DNA of 64,000 nucleotides from Cranoglanis bouderius (lineage: Eukaryota; Chordata; Actinopteri; Siluriformes; Cranoglanididae): contig CM042564.1 in assembly GCA_023630585.1 (NCBI GenBank), forward strand, positions 15,968,242 to 16,032,241, in the 5' to 3' direction. The position numbers and the translations under genes were made by a program. Each line of letters opens with the position of its first letter. The stretch's first letter is position 1. Below, in pieces: positions 9,853 to 23,617 of the stretch. The notes beneath the pieces were generated by a model that was not told the DNA's origin, searched no databases, and worked only from the letters and a program-made list of their open reading frames with translations.

Positions 9853-12800
9853 GTATGTGAGCTAAACTTGTAAACAGCATAACCACTTATTATGCTCGAC
9901 AAAGAAGTTTGATTTTATGAATTTAAAGCGCTTACTGTAAAATCGTTAGCAAGCGATAATTAGGTTGATCAATAATTTGCATTAGAAGTAATGTATCTAA
10001 ATATATGAATGCATGAATAATTGTTTTTGTTTGTTTGTTTTAGGAGATAAAATCATTGCTATCCATTGTGGGTCGGCAGTGTGTTCCAACAGAAACCTTC
10101 AATGAACGGGTAAAACAAGTATAACACTTAACAAATGCTTTTAACTTAACCTTTATATTCAGGTTTTATAGCAGTATGAAGTCAGTGAGATCATATCACA
10201 TTTTAAAATAGATCCGAAAATATATTTTGGAAGCTTATGGCTTTCAGTACCTAATTATACAGAGGAATGAAATGCATAGCTGTCAGATCTGTGTACAAGC
10301 ATTTTTATTTGCTTCTGTTTTTGCTTAACTTTTTACAGCTTTTCTCTTAACAAACCAATGTGTGATTTCCCCCCCCTTTCAGTCACCCTTTTGGCGCCTG
10401 CATGGCCTATCAGAGGATGACGTGAGGAGTGTTATGGCAAGAACAGTTTGTGCCAAGTAGGTGTGAGTGACATTGAGCAGACGAACTAATCAGAGATTGT
10501 TTTCCAGACAAAGAATAAGCATAAGGAATAAATCATATACTGTACATAGCTATAGCTCAGTGGGTTCAATTTCGTGCTAGTGTTTGGAAAGTTTAGATAA
10601 AATCCAAGGACTGCCAGAAAGGCTCATTACCCTCAACTGTGTATCTGTATCCTTGGACTATTCCAGATCACTTGTAGTCTTCTTTAAATAAAAGCGATAG
10701 CCAAATGATTAAATGGAAATGTAAGAGTTGGTGTCATTATGCTGTAACTATACTATGAAAGTCTTTTACCTACAGTGTTGCTGTACACATTTAAATACAT
10801 CCTTAGGTCTGCGTTTGAGCTTTGGGGTCATGGAAGAACAATCTCAGAGCTGAAGTCATCAGTACTGGAGTTCCCCACAGAGCGCATGGTGTGTGTCAGT
10901 TGCTTGATTGGTAAATTTATACATTTATTGTTTTGTACAGATTTCCTCTCACTAACTTTTATGCATTTTGTGCACATAGACTCCTTTTCTACAACATGAA
11001 TCAACATACAAGATTAATGTCTACACTTTCAACAAGACATTATTGTTCAAAGACAGAATAGAGAAGATAGATGTAAGTATGCTGTTATTGCATTAAGTTC
11101 TTCACTTTGCATTTATGAAATGTTTTCTTTCCATGGGTCTTAATACTCATAGTACTGAATACCCATCGCACTTAACTTTAGATAAATGTTGATGTACAAA
11201 TGGTGAAAAGACATTTTAGTTACAGTGGTGCTTGAAAGTTTGTGAACCCTTAAATAAATATGACCTAAAACATCAAGTCCTAATAGTAGGTAAAGAGAAC
11301 CCAATTAAACAAATGATACAAAAAATATTATACTTGCTTATTTATTGAGGAAAATGATTCAATGTTACATATCTGTGAGTGGCAAAAGTATGTGAACCTT
11401 TGCTTTCAGTATCTGGTGTGACCCCTTTGTGCAACAATAACTGCATCTAAACGATTCCGGTAACTGTTGATGAGTCCTGCACATCGGCTTGGAGGAATTT
11501 TAGCTCATTCCTCGGTACAGAACAGGTTCAACTCTGGGATGTTGGTGGGTTTCCTCACATGAACTGACTGCTTCAGGTCCTTCCACAACATTTCTATTGG
11601 ATTAAGGCCAGGACTTTGACTTGGCCATTCCAAAACATTAACTTTATTCTTCTTCAACCATTCTTTGGCAGATGACTTGTGTGCATAGTTTCGTTGTTTT
11701 GCTGCATGACCCACTTTCACTTGAGATTCAGTTCACGGACAGATGTCCTATCATTTTCCTTTAGAATTTTCTGGTATAATTCAGAATTCATTGTTCCATG
11801 AATGATTGCAAGCTGTCCTGGCCCAGCTGCAGCAAAACAGACCCAAACCATGATACTACCACCACCATGTTTCACAAATGGGATAAGGTTCATATGCTGG
11901 AATGCAGTGTTTTCCCTTCTCTAAACATAACACTTCTTATTTAAACCAAAAAGCTCTATTTTGGTCTCATCCATCCACAAAACATTTTTTTTTTTCAGTT
12001 TTATGCCTTCTGGCTTGTCCACGTGATCATTAGCAACTGCAGAAGGGTAGCAATGTTCTTTTTGGAGAGCAGTAACTTTCTGCTTGCAACCCTGCCATGC
12101 ACACTATTGTTGTTCAGTGTTCTCCTGATGGTGGACTCATGAACATTAACATTAGCCAATGTGAGAGAGGCCTTTAGTTGCTTAGAAGTTACCCTGGGTT
12201 CCTTTGTGACCTTGCAGACTATTACACATCTTGCCCTTGGAGTGATCTTTGTTGACTGACCATTCCTGGAGAGGGTAACAATGGTCTTGAATTTCCTCCA
12301 TTTGTACACAATCTGTCTGACTGTGGATTGGTGGAGTCCAAACTCTTTAGAGATGGTTTTGTAACCTTTTCCAGCCTGATGAGCATCAACAACTCTTTTT
12401 CTGAGGTCCTTAGAAATCTCCTTGGTTCGTGCCATGATACACTTCCACAAACATGTGTTATGAAGATCAGACTCTGATAGATCCTAGTTCTTTAAATAAA
12501 ACAGGGCGCTGATTGAAAACATTGATTGAAAACACCTGACTCTAATTTCACCTTCAAATTAAACTGCTAATCCTAGAGGTTCACATACTTTTGCCACTTA
12601 CAGATATGTAATATTGGATTGTTTTCCTTAATAAATAAATAACCAAGTGTAATATTTTTGTCTCATTTGTTTAATTGGGTTCTCTTTGTCTACTTTTAGG
12701 ACTGTGAAAATCTGATGATGTTTTAGGTCATATTTATGCAGATATATATGTATAGAAAATTCTAAATGGTTCACGAACTTTCAAGCACCACTGTAAATAC

Positions 12801-15800
12801 CGTTTACTCTTTTGTTTTCTGGCCCCCCGATAGGCCTTGGACTTTCTCCCTTTTCAAGGTAAAGTCAATCTGAAGGATCCTGATCACACTTTCTGCTTAT
12901 TAGAAGACTATGGACTAGATCCTAATGACATTCCTGATGAGCCTTTCCACATGTATTTTGGAAGATTTGTAAGTGAGCATTTTAGGCACTAAAGACTTTT
13001 TAGACAATTATTTATTTTAATTTGTCTTATTCCCATCAAGGCACATTTCAATTCTGAATATGTAACCAATCCTTGATAGTTATAAGCAAAACACCAAAGC
13101 TAATTTTAGGCATTAATGTATCAGTTTAATTTCATATGTTGTATGGCATTACTGAAAAAGATGTGGGTTTTGGCTTAATTAGTGCAACCCATCTTTACCT
13201 TAAATTATTTCCTGTAGTAAATTAGTACTTGGTATTTTTAAAGGCTTGAATGATATCTTGCTCATGGTTTTACACTGATACTTTCTCCCAGATTGCAGAT
13301 GGGCAGAGGGAGCTAATCCGCTCTCACAGTGTGAAGAAGAGACACTTCATTGGGAACACCAGCATGGACGCAGGCCTTTCTTTTATAATGGCCAACCATG
13401 CCAAAGTAAAAGCACATGATCTGGTGTATGATCCTTTTGTTGGAACAGGTGAGATAAAACACACTCACAAGTCCATCTGTAAGTTATGATGTGATGTGTA
13501 GGTCAGGTTTATAGTGTGTATACAATTTGTGGATTATACAGAAGTGCAGGCAGAGCGACAGTGGGGTCCAAGCCATTTTTGGGCCATTTTGCATACACCT
13601 AAATGTTTTATTTTATTTTTTTTGTAAATTTATAACTGAAGCTCTGCACATCATGTTTTCTATTTATCAGCACAAACAGTACTTCTGAAATTAAATATTG
13701 CCATGACTCATTTAGTTATCATAAAGCTGTTTTCCATCCAAAAAGGCACAAAAATAATGATCACTTGAAATGACAGAAGAAAATATATTTTCCAGGGACT
13801 TATTTATTTATTGCATAAATATGATGCCCAATGCCTTTGGCTTCTCTACATCCAAAATAAAGCTTACCGCTAAAGGTACACTTTTTCCACACTTGTGCAC
13901 AAGCTTTTATTTTGAAGTGCACATGCAGGCCTCTACAAACATGGCCATTCCATCTACTGGCATGTTTTTTGGGGAAACCAAAAAACATGCCAGAGAACCC
14001 AGAATGAAACCCACATGAGAACCCAGATGAAACCCACAGTGACATGCAAAGAGCATGTACAGAAACTCCACACAGATAATAACCCAAACTCAGGATCGAA
14101 CCAGTAACCCTGCAACTGTGAGGCCGCTGCACCACCGCGCCACCTTCTATGGGTCTTATTTGAATTAAATTTTAAATAAATTACAGTACAAAATGTCTTA
14201 GATTATATTATTAAATTCAGAAGCCTATGAGTGAAATTTGAACAGATGAGACCGCTTCCTGGAAAGGCATGCTGCAAAACACAATTTACAGTAAGTCTCT
14301 ATCAAATGGGGGTGTAAACCTCAGGCTTTAACACAATATGATACGATTTCAGTCAATAAGGCAGGGATTTGATATTTGAACATAGTACTAAATGCATTTC
14401 GATTCGATTAAGTACCCTCTGATCATAAAAGAGACAGAGTTACTGCCAAATCATTGTGCTAGCATATTAACTTATTTACATCAGTTTAAAAATATGAATA
14501 ATTTTTTACTCACCAGTTTGTCATTTTTTTCTATAATAATAATTGTTTTATGATTGTTGCCTTTGAAATTGCTGCATCTATCCAAGTCATCAGATCATTA
14601 CACTCCTACTACTGACTAATGTCAAAGTTATTAACTGAAGATGCATTCTTGGTTAAAACTGACTGAGTCTGCATGGTCAATGAAAATGACCGTCATTTAT
14701 ATTTTTATCTGAAGCTTATGTTGTTTTAGGGTGGAATATAACTTTAACCACACCTAATAGTTCTGAGGTTCATTCTGCTTTCTGTGTGTTTGTAGCATGC
14801 CATAGTGCTTTTGCCAGGCGTGTGCTGTTGTGCCAGTCATTCTCTAAGAGAGGTGTGAGATCTGCTGGCCAGATGTACTAATTTCCTACCAGGTTCAGTG
14901 GAAGACCTGGGCATGTCTGGACAGAGCTCTCTATACAAACTTCAGATCCTGCCATATTAAAAGCATTAACAAGGAAATCTCTGGATTAAAAGTGTTAAAA
15001 CTAAATTGCTAAACTTTTCTTGTTCTTTCTGTCTTTTTTTTTTCTTCTCTAGGTAGTCTTCTAGTAGCATGCTCTCATTTTGGAGCTTACGTGTGTGGGA
15101 CCGATATTGATTATAACACTATACATGGAGTAGGTAAATGAGAAGTTCTGTTATTTGGAACATACTTGCTGTGCTTATTAAATATTATTTACAGTGGTGT
15201 GAAGAAGTATTTGCCTGATTTCTTCTGTTTTTGTGTATATCTCATAGTAAATTGTTGCAGAAATTAACACAAAATCTAAGATAAAACAAAGCCACCTGAG
15301 GAAACACAAAATACAGTTTTTAAATGATATTAATGTTATTTATTGAAGCAAAAAAGTTATCCAATACCAACTGGGCCTGTGTGAAAATGTATTTGCCCCT
15401 TACACAGGCCTGATTACTGCAAACCCTGTTCAATCAAATCAACACTTAAATAGCACTTTTTCAACAGCATGAAGTTTGTTAAAAGGTCTTACCCAGTAAC
15501 ACACTGCCAAAATTGAAAGAAATTCCAGAAATGATGAGCAAGAAGGTTGAAACACATCAGTCTGGGAAGGGTTACAAAGATATTTCAAAGGCTCTGGGAC
15601 TCCAAAGGACCACACTGAGCCATTATCTCCAAATGGAAAAACTCTGCACAGCAGTGAACCTTAGAAGTGGCTGACCTTCCAAAGTTCCTCCAAGAGCACA
15701 ACAACGACTCATCCAGGAAGTCACAAAAGAGCCAAGGACAACATCAAAGGACCTACAGGCCTCTCTTGCAGCAATAAAGGTCACTGTTCATGACTCCACT

Positions 15801-16419
15801 GTCAGAAGACACTGGGCAAAAATGACATCCATGGAAGAGTGGTGAGGTGAAAGCCACTGCTAACCCAGAAGAGCATGAAGACTTGTCTGAATTTTGCCAA
15901 AATACACCTCAAGTTTAAGGGGGCAATTTGTTTTTCACATAGGTGATGGGTATAAAAAGAAAGAAAGAAATAAAAACTGTATTGTGTGTTTACGTGTGTT
16001 TTTGCCTTTGTTTTATGTTGTATTTCGTTTGAAATACTAAAATATTACTACTAAAAGTGTTTAGTATTAGATATACACAAAAACAGAAGAAATCAGTATA
16101 GTGGCAAATACTTTTTCACAGCACTGTAGTCTCTTAGGAGCAATGAAGCAACATGTAGTCATATATTGGAGTATATCTGGTTTACAGGGAAAGCCAGCAG
16201 GAAGAATCAGAAATGGAGAGGTCCTGATGAGAACATCCGAGCGAACCTGCGGCAGTATGGGACGGAGTGCTTTTATGTGGATGTCATGGTGTCTGATGCC
16301 TCAAAACCTGTATGGAGGAAAGGGGCACTGTTTGATGCCATCATTACAGACCGTATGTTTCTGCTGAAGGATTTCACACCCTTTCACAACACACCTGCTT
16401 CATTTTATTACTAGATTTT

Positions 16420-16450
<31 letters not shown>

Positions 16451-19400
16451 TAATGCCCCAATTTTTGTCAAATGCCAGAACCAAGATCAAAGATTCATAT
16501 ACATGCACAGTAGCATACATTTTATGTGATTTAAAATCCTGTTGTTTTCCCTACCTTTGCCAGGAACAAGTAGCAATTTAATCAAACTGCAGATGTGTAC
16601 GTAATTTTGTAATTATGCAAATGAATCCAGATTGTTCAGGTTTTCCAGTTGCACATCTGAACTGTGAATGAGGTGCTTTGAAGTTTATGCTGCTTTCATA
16701 TGTCTGTAGTTTATATTGTCACAAATCAGCTTTACAGTAATCCAGATGTAGATTTAGATCCCTAAAGAAGTATCCAGAGGTGAGTGGCAAGGAAAAACTC
16801 TGACATGAGGAAGTAACATTGAGAGGAACCAGACTCTAAAGGGAACTCATCTGTCTGAACTCATCTGTCTGACAAAGGCTGACACCAGATAGTGAGAATA
16901 TACAACGATCAAACATTACAGTATACAGTTGTAGAAGTGTAAAGTCAAACAGTAATATTTTTAACACATAACATAGAACAAGGCTTATAGGTAACACAGA
17001 GCAAGGAGAGTACTGTTCAACAATTAGGGGCACAGTGATGAGGAACATAACACTACATGACAGTGTGAGGTAAGGAAACATCGACACAGGTCAAAATTTT
17101 ATGAAGGGTTTGCTCTCTAATATTTTATAGTAACTTATAGGTTTATAGGAATGTGATAAAAATATTTAGGAGGTGATTATTATTAGGAGAAATCAGCTGC
17201 CAAGTATTTCATGAAGGGGGAGCAGGTGTGTGGATATGAGTTGCTGAATCATATGATGAGATTCATGAGTTTTTCCTAATGAGGAGTATTCTGTAAAAAA
17301 AAAAAAAAAAAAAAGTTAAGCCAGTGCTTTTAGTATATTAGTTCCATCTTTCCATTTTAATATCTTTTTGGCTATTTGAAGTCATGATAGACCACAGAGA
17401 ATTGTGATAAAGGGGCATTGTGGGATGCTGAGGATCTAACAGGCAAACAGTACTAATAGTTTATAAAGGATGCTCAGCATATTATGAATAAAAGTCAGCC
17501 CAGGGTGGTCTGTATGATTACACAGCAGTTCCTATGTACAAATCTGTGGTATCCAGGTGAGATTGTGACAAAGTAGTATCTTTTCAATATCCAGCTCAAA
17601 CTGATACATCAGCAGATATTGATTTTGATGTGTATGTGATATGACAGAATATATGAACACTGGAGACAGAACCTTTCTTTGTTTTCACTGATGCGTCTCC
17701 ATTATGATTTTTACGCAGATGAAATATAAACACCTGTTCTATTTATTTGCTTTTATGTTTAATTCATTTTATTGTTGTGATCAAGTCACTGACATACCCT
17801 CTATTTATCATATTTTCTTAATTTTATGTTTCTAGTGCTGGATCATAAGTCCTTTCTATTTTGACACTTTTGCAGCTCCTTACGGAATTCGTGAATCGAC
17901 AAGGAGGACGGGTTCTCACAAAGAGATTACGACTCCTCCTGAGAACTTGTAAGTCTATTATGCGTCTCAATTCATTTTATTCCAATTAATTACATCAGTT
18001 CGCCAATTAAAATATGAACCAGGCATCAGACACAGGTGATGTTTGAGCTCATTTGAAGTAGTGGATTATCCATTAAAATGGTTCTTACACTTTAAAATGC
18101 TTCTGACAGTATAGTCACATATAAAGAATTTACAGTCTGTTTTATAGTGCTCTGTAAATCTAGTGCTGGCTACAACACAAAAAAGTAGAGACCCATTTCC
18201 TAGGTTTCATGCACCAAGTATTTAGGGAAACATGTATTTAGATATTTCGCAAACACATTATGTTAATAGTTTTAATCAGCGTCTTGTGAAACCCGCCTTG
18301 CTTTTTTTGTACTTAGTCTAACATTAGCCAGGTTTCCATCCAAGGAATTTTGTGCAAAACCTATTTAAGCAATGTGAAATGTTTGCCAAAGTAGGCAATG
18401 AAAAAGGCATTTATCTGTGCTGTTTTTCTCCACTTAACTTCAGCGGATAATTTTTTTGTTACATGAAATGTCAAGAATAACCACAACAGGAATATTTTTG
18501 CCAGGAAAATTACTACAGTTAGATGTCAAATTATGTGTGGCATGATTTTAGTGGCATTTGGCATCATTTATCATGTCTCTTTTCTACAACAAACCCATAC
18601 AACACGCTAGCGTAAAAACTAAGAAACCAGCGTGTTTGTATGTCTTGTTGGTTTGATTTTGTTTGTTACTCTTTATATTCATTACTGTATTCATATCCTT
18701 ATTTTATATTCTTTATGTACAGTATTGTGCAAAAGTTTTAGGCACCCTATTTTTTTTTTTTACTACAAACTTTGTTATAGATTTTTTATTTTATTTTATG
18801 ACGTCTACATTATCAAGTCAGTACAAAAACATTTTAGATTCCCAAACATTAGTTTTCTAGCACAAAATTACAGAAAAATGTTTGTATGTCATTAAAGAAA
18901 GCAGCGTATTACGTAAGAGACCACTTTTCAGACAAAAAACACAATGAAGGCTGCTGGGTTTCGCTGCAAAAATAAGAAGCAAGTGTGAAAGTCAAAGTCT
19001 CCAGAAGAACTGTGTCTGGTTCTGCAAGATGCTCAATAAAACTTACCAGCTCATTTCCTTATAAAACTGCACAGATTGTCCCGGAGACGAAAAACTATTC
19101 TTATTTTTATTTTTTTGTCACACCAAATATTGACTTTGTTTCATTTACTACCGTTTACTGCTCTTTACGGTATTTTGTTTTAAATGTAGAAATATTTAAT
19201 TTCATTATTTTGAAGGCATTTTTGCATGTGCCTAAAACTTTTGCACAGTACTGTATGTAAAATGCTGTATAAATGAAGTTCTGTGCATTAATGTGCTGCT
19301 GTGTTCTGTCACGTCATGCAGTGCTGGAGAGAGTCATGTCCCTGTTTCCATGGAATACCATCTAAGTGACATCTTTGCTGATCTCCTGAATTTTGCAGCT

Positions 19401-22400
19401 CATCACTTGATCCTGGGTGGATGCCTGGTCTACTGGCTACCAGTTTACAGACCAGAGTAAGAAATATTGCTCTTCAGTTACACTAAGACTAAAATATTAA
19501 GTCTATTTAGCAGTGGTCAGAGTTGAATTGGTCATGTTGATGGCATTTAGCTCTACAGTTTTAGCTGTACACTTTTAGTACAAACCTTCGGCTTTATTGC
19601 AGATGCTTCACTAGGGGGCAGCATGGCGCTTTGTGAGAGCTGTAACCTGCATGATAATTATGAGCTTGCTCATTTTGACCTGCTGAGGCCTGCTGCCTGT
19701 GGAGCAGGTGGGAATTATCGGACATCCCAACCCCCCCGCCCCGGGATGCTGACTACACACAGTCATGTCCATTTGGCCACTGATTACAGGGCTGAAGAGC
19801 AAAATTGAGGAAGAGGGGGATGATCTATTTTATAGTCAGCACTTACCTCATCTGACATGCAAGTCACCATCAATAGATTGTTTTTTCTTTGTGGGGAAAC
19901 TTGGTCCTTCGAGCTTGCTGACTCAGACAGTAACATATTAGGCTTGTATATGAGGTCTGTTTATACATAAAAAAGATATTGCAACTTAAAAGCCTCTCTG
20001 AAGAATTATAATAAAGGGAGTATGACGCTCTTCTTGTCCTGAGTGACATTCAGGGAACTGAGTCGGGGTTAATCCATAGTAATGCATGTGTAGATTAAAC
20101 AGAGTTGTGCTCTAATTTAGGGATGATATGGGTGTCCTGTTTCAAATTGACCTGAATGTGTAAGGCTCCGATGACAGACATAAAGGGATTTAAGTGACCA
20201 CACAGACCTCAGAGGAGGCCAAGTTCCTGTCATATATGCAGCTGGATTTTATGTCTGGTTTTACAGCGTAGAACAATTGTCCTTGAAAAGTGGGGTCAGT
20301 GATTTTTAGATTGGTAATATTTGGTGAAGTTCACCTTACATCCATGTAGCTTTTAATGAAGTATTTGTTCTGAGGGATAATTCCAGTCTCTACGGCAGCC
20401 AAAAACAATTAAATGATGAGGACCACCAATATCCAGCCAATCAGGACATGGAAGTGCCTCGGCTTGGCTGTCAATCATGTTATCTGTCCATTCAGAAAGC
20501 TCCCTCTTATGCATTAGCATTCAGTCCTCCTAGTCTATGGCTTGGGAGGGAACACCAAAGAGACAGGCTGTATTTATTTGAATTTATGTCTGCCAAAATC
20601 GCTAACTGTACTTAGATTTTTTTTTTTTTTTTTTGCTGCGTCAAGTAATACCGTCATACTGGAACCAAGCAGATAAGGAAAAGGGAACAGGAGGTCTATA
20701 AGTAGTTCTTGCTCTTACTGGTGATCTGCGGGGTCTCTTTGACAGACTGTATCTAGAGTAACAGTGCGTGTAGCAACACTGTTGTTTATAAACAGCAATG
20801 TCTGAAGAATGGACGACTGCCACAGAAATGTGGTGCTGCGGTGCCACTGGGAAGCCCACAGTCAGTTCGGGAATCAGTGGACATTCCCTAGGGGAACACA
20901 GAGCTTTGGCCAGTGAGCTCACCATCAACCCCCACAGCAGTTAAACACCTCGGTGCAGATGGAGCACAGACTCCGCCGTGCATTAACACACACACTGCAG
21001 CTTCTTGAACTCAGCTCCTTTTCCACTTTACTGATGTCAGAGCTGTTGCAATGTTCCAGCCACAGCAGCGTCTCTGACAATACTGACCAGATCATACGTG
21101 GCAAGAAGCTAACATCAGCTTCTGCTTAACATGTAGGCTCATGAACTGTAATTTCTTCTGCCATGTCTTGTAAGCCACCAGAACACCAGAAATGTGAGTC
21201 AGTGTGATTTTTTATATATACGTTAATTTTGGTTTAAAAGGGCAATTTGTGTCAATCTTAGTGTATTATCTAATCATTTAGGCGTATTTACAATTCAGTA
21301 CTCATATAGATGCTGTTACATCTTCAAGTTATCATGTTAACCTGTTATCATCTAACCAAATTTAGTTGTACTGTATACATGTCATTTCTAACAACTGAAT
21401 AAAGATAAATGCCTTTGGTAGCAGATCCACAAAATCCCGTAAGCTGTATACAGTAACACAAAGCAAAAACATGCAAGCTCATAAATAGTGTGAAAGCTTT
21501 TCTGTCATCACTGTTGTCTTGGCCTTCACTGCGTAATCCTAACAAACACTGGCTCAGGTAAAATATGTCTGGCCCTTTTAGCAGCACAGGCACCACAAGT
21601 CTTAAAGCCAACTGAATGTAATCCACATGCATTCTGACTTAATCAGTCTTATTAAAGCATCCAGCAGCAGTGGTGGCATCAAACCACTCTGACTCACAGC
21701 TCTATGTTCTGAAGAAGAGCTGTCTGGTGATTTCTATAACTGGGTCTCTAGAGAATGCTTTCCCGGAAAGAAGTCATGTTTAATATTTCTCCTAGGTGAC
21801 AGCAGGAGCACCATGTAAACCACTGAATGGAGGTTGTATGTGTATCTTTCAGTGGGCCGTATAAACACTCCCTGGGGCAAAGGCCACTGAAAAAGAAGGG
21901 AAAATGTCATGTTCGTATAAAACACAAATGGAGGGGTTTTTTGTTTTGTTATTTGTGCATACTAGCAAGTGACAAGTCACTTGTGTTGCTTGTTGTTTGC
22001 CTCTTGTGGGCGTATAGTGACCGCTACTGTGGTCACTTGTAGGCATGACTGTCCAGTGTTTTGTTTTTTTTTTTAGTTATATATAGCTTAGAAACCTAAC
22101 GAGTTAAACACAAATTAAGTAATGCATGAATACCTGTGAACATTGGTTGTTTGATATACCTGTGATGTGCTAGGCATTGTACAAGCTTCTTAGGCGATGT
22201 AAACATGGCTGTGTGTAATGTGTACTAGCTACATACACTCACCAGAGGCACAATCAGTTTATGCTATATAAAGTTCCATGTTTGCATCTCATACAGTGAT
22301 TCAGGACCAATTGCTGGTAGGAACTCAAGTTATGAGTGGGAAATTGTACCACATGGGATTGAGCCAAGGAATCATCGTTTGGATTTGTGGCTTCTAATTT

Positions 22401-22650
22401 GCACAGAATCGAGTCACTTGCTGCTGTCACTGAAATCGTGACTCCGTGGCACACGTACATAGAGAGTGATGATTCATATGTTTCATGTGTGCCAAAGGTA
22501 CTGTGAAGAGATGGTGCCGTTACACCCCTGCCTCACACTCATCAGCAACTGTGAGCAGACTCTGTCCAGCCACACATCCCGAAGACTCATCACTATGGAG
22601 AAGATCAAGGAGCCAGAGGTTTGTTTGCGTGTGCATGTGCGCTCGCGTGC

Positions 22651-22683
<33 letters not shown>

Positions 22684-23562
22684 CGTGTGTGCAAGTGTGT
22701 ATGTGTGTTTCATTTGAATATGTTTTTTAGAGCAGTCATGTTTACAATGTGTTAGTTAAAAGTATTGCTTACCACCTCACCATCTGGCTGTGGTTGGCTC
22801 ACTTTTTTATACCACACTTTAATGTTTCAATCACACATTCTACTGACAATAATTAATCTTTGTATTTGACAACCGTTTCACTTCAAAACCCCAAATTGTT
22901 CCCATAAAGGCCTGCGTTAAACATTCACACACAAAGAAGCAGTATTTTATCTGTGAAGACTGGCATGTGTCTCAGGCTGGTTGTGCATCAAACCTGGAAC
23001 ATATAACGTGTCACATTTCATAGCTCATACAGTTGCTGTTCTTTACCCCTTCCTCATTTTCAGGAGAGCCTGATCGCTTTCTTGTGATCACGACTGCAGT
23101 TCTCAGCCAAGAACAGAGTTTTGCTCAGGGGTTCTTAGAAATAAATATTTAGATTGTATGGCACTTGTTATTTTTCATGTAAGTTCAGCCATCTTTAATT
23201 TACCCGCTCAGAGTTTCTCAGCCTTTTGAGCGAGGCTTGCTCATTGAAACAGTAGTACTGAATTAAGCCTTTGTGAAATTTTACCTCTTTATAAATGTCT
23301 TGTTTATCAATTCCTGTCTCTAGAATTATCTCACAAATTAGTAGGCTGCAACTAACGATTATTTTTCATAATCGATTAATCGGTCGATTATTTATTTTAT
23401 TTTATTTTTTTTTTTACAAAGATTTCTTTTTTTTTTTACAAACATTTTTTTTTTGTTTATTTCAAATAAAATCCACAAACTGAGTGTTACAAATATAAAC
23501 TTCAGACTAACTTAACATTAACACAACTATTTGTCCAATAAAATCATTATATATATATATAT

Positions 23563-23617
<55 letters not shown>

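Noticed and set aside
13800..14135. 111-codon frame on the - strand in trmt11 intron 7
   Set aside because: It is a read-through of a tRNA-derived SINE (B box ggttcgatcc).
20619..20940. 95-codon frame on the - strand in trmt11 intron 11
   Set aside because: No domain, codon pattern unconvincing and frame stops at both sides without splice signals.
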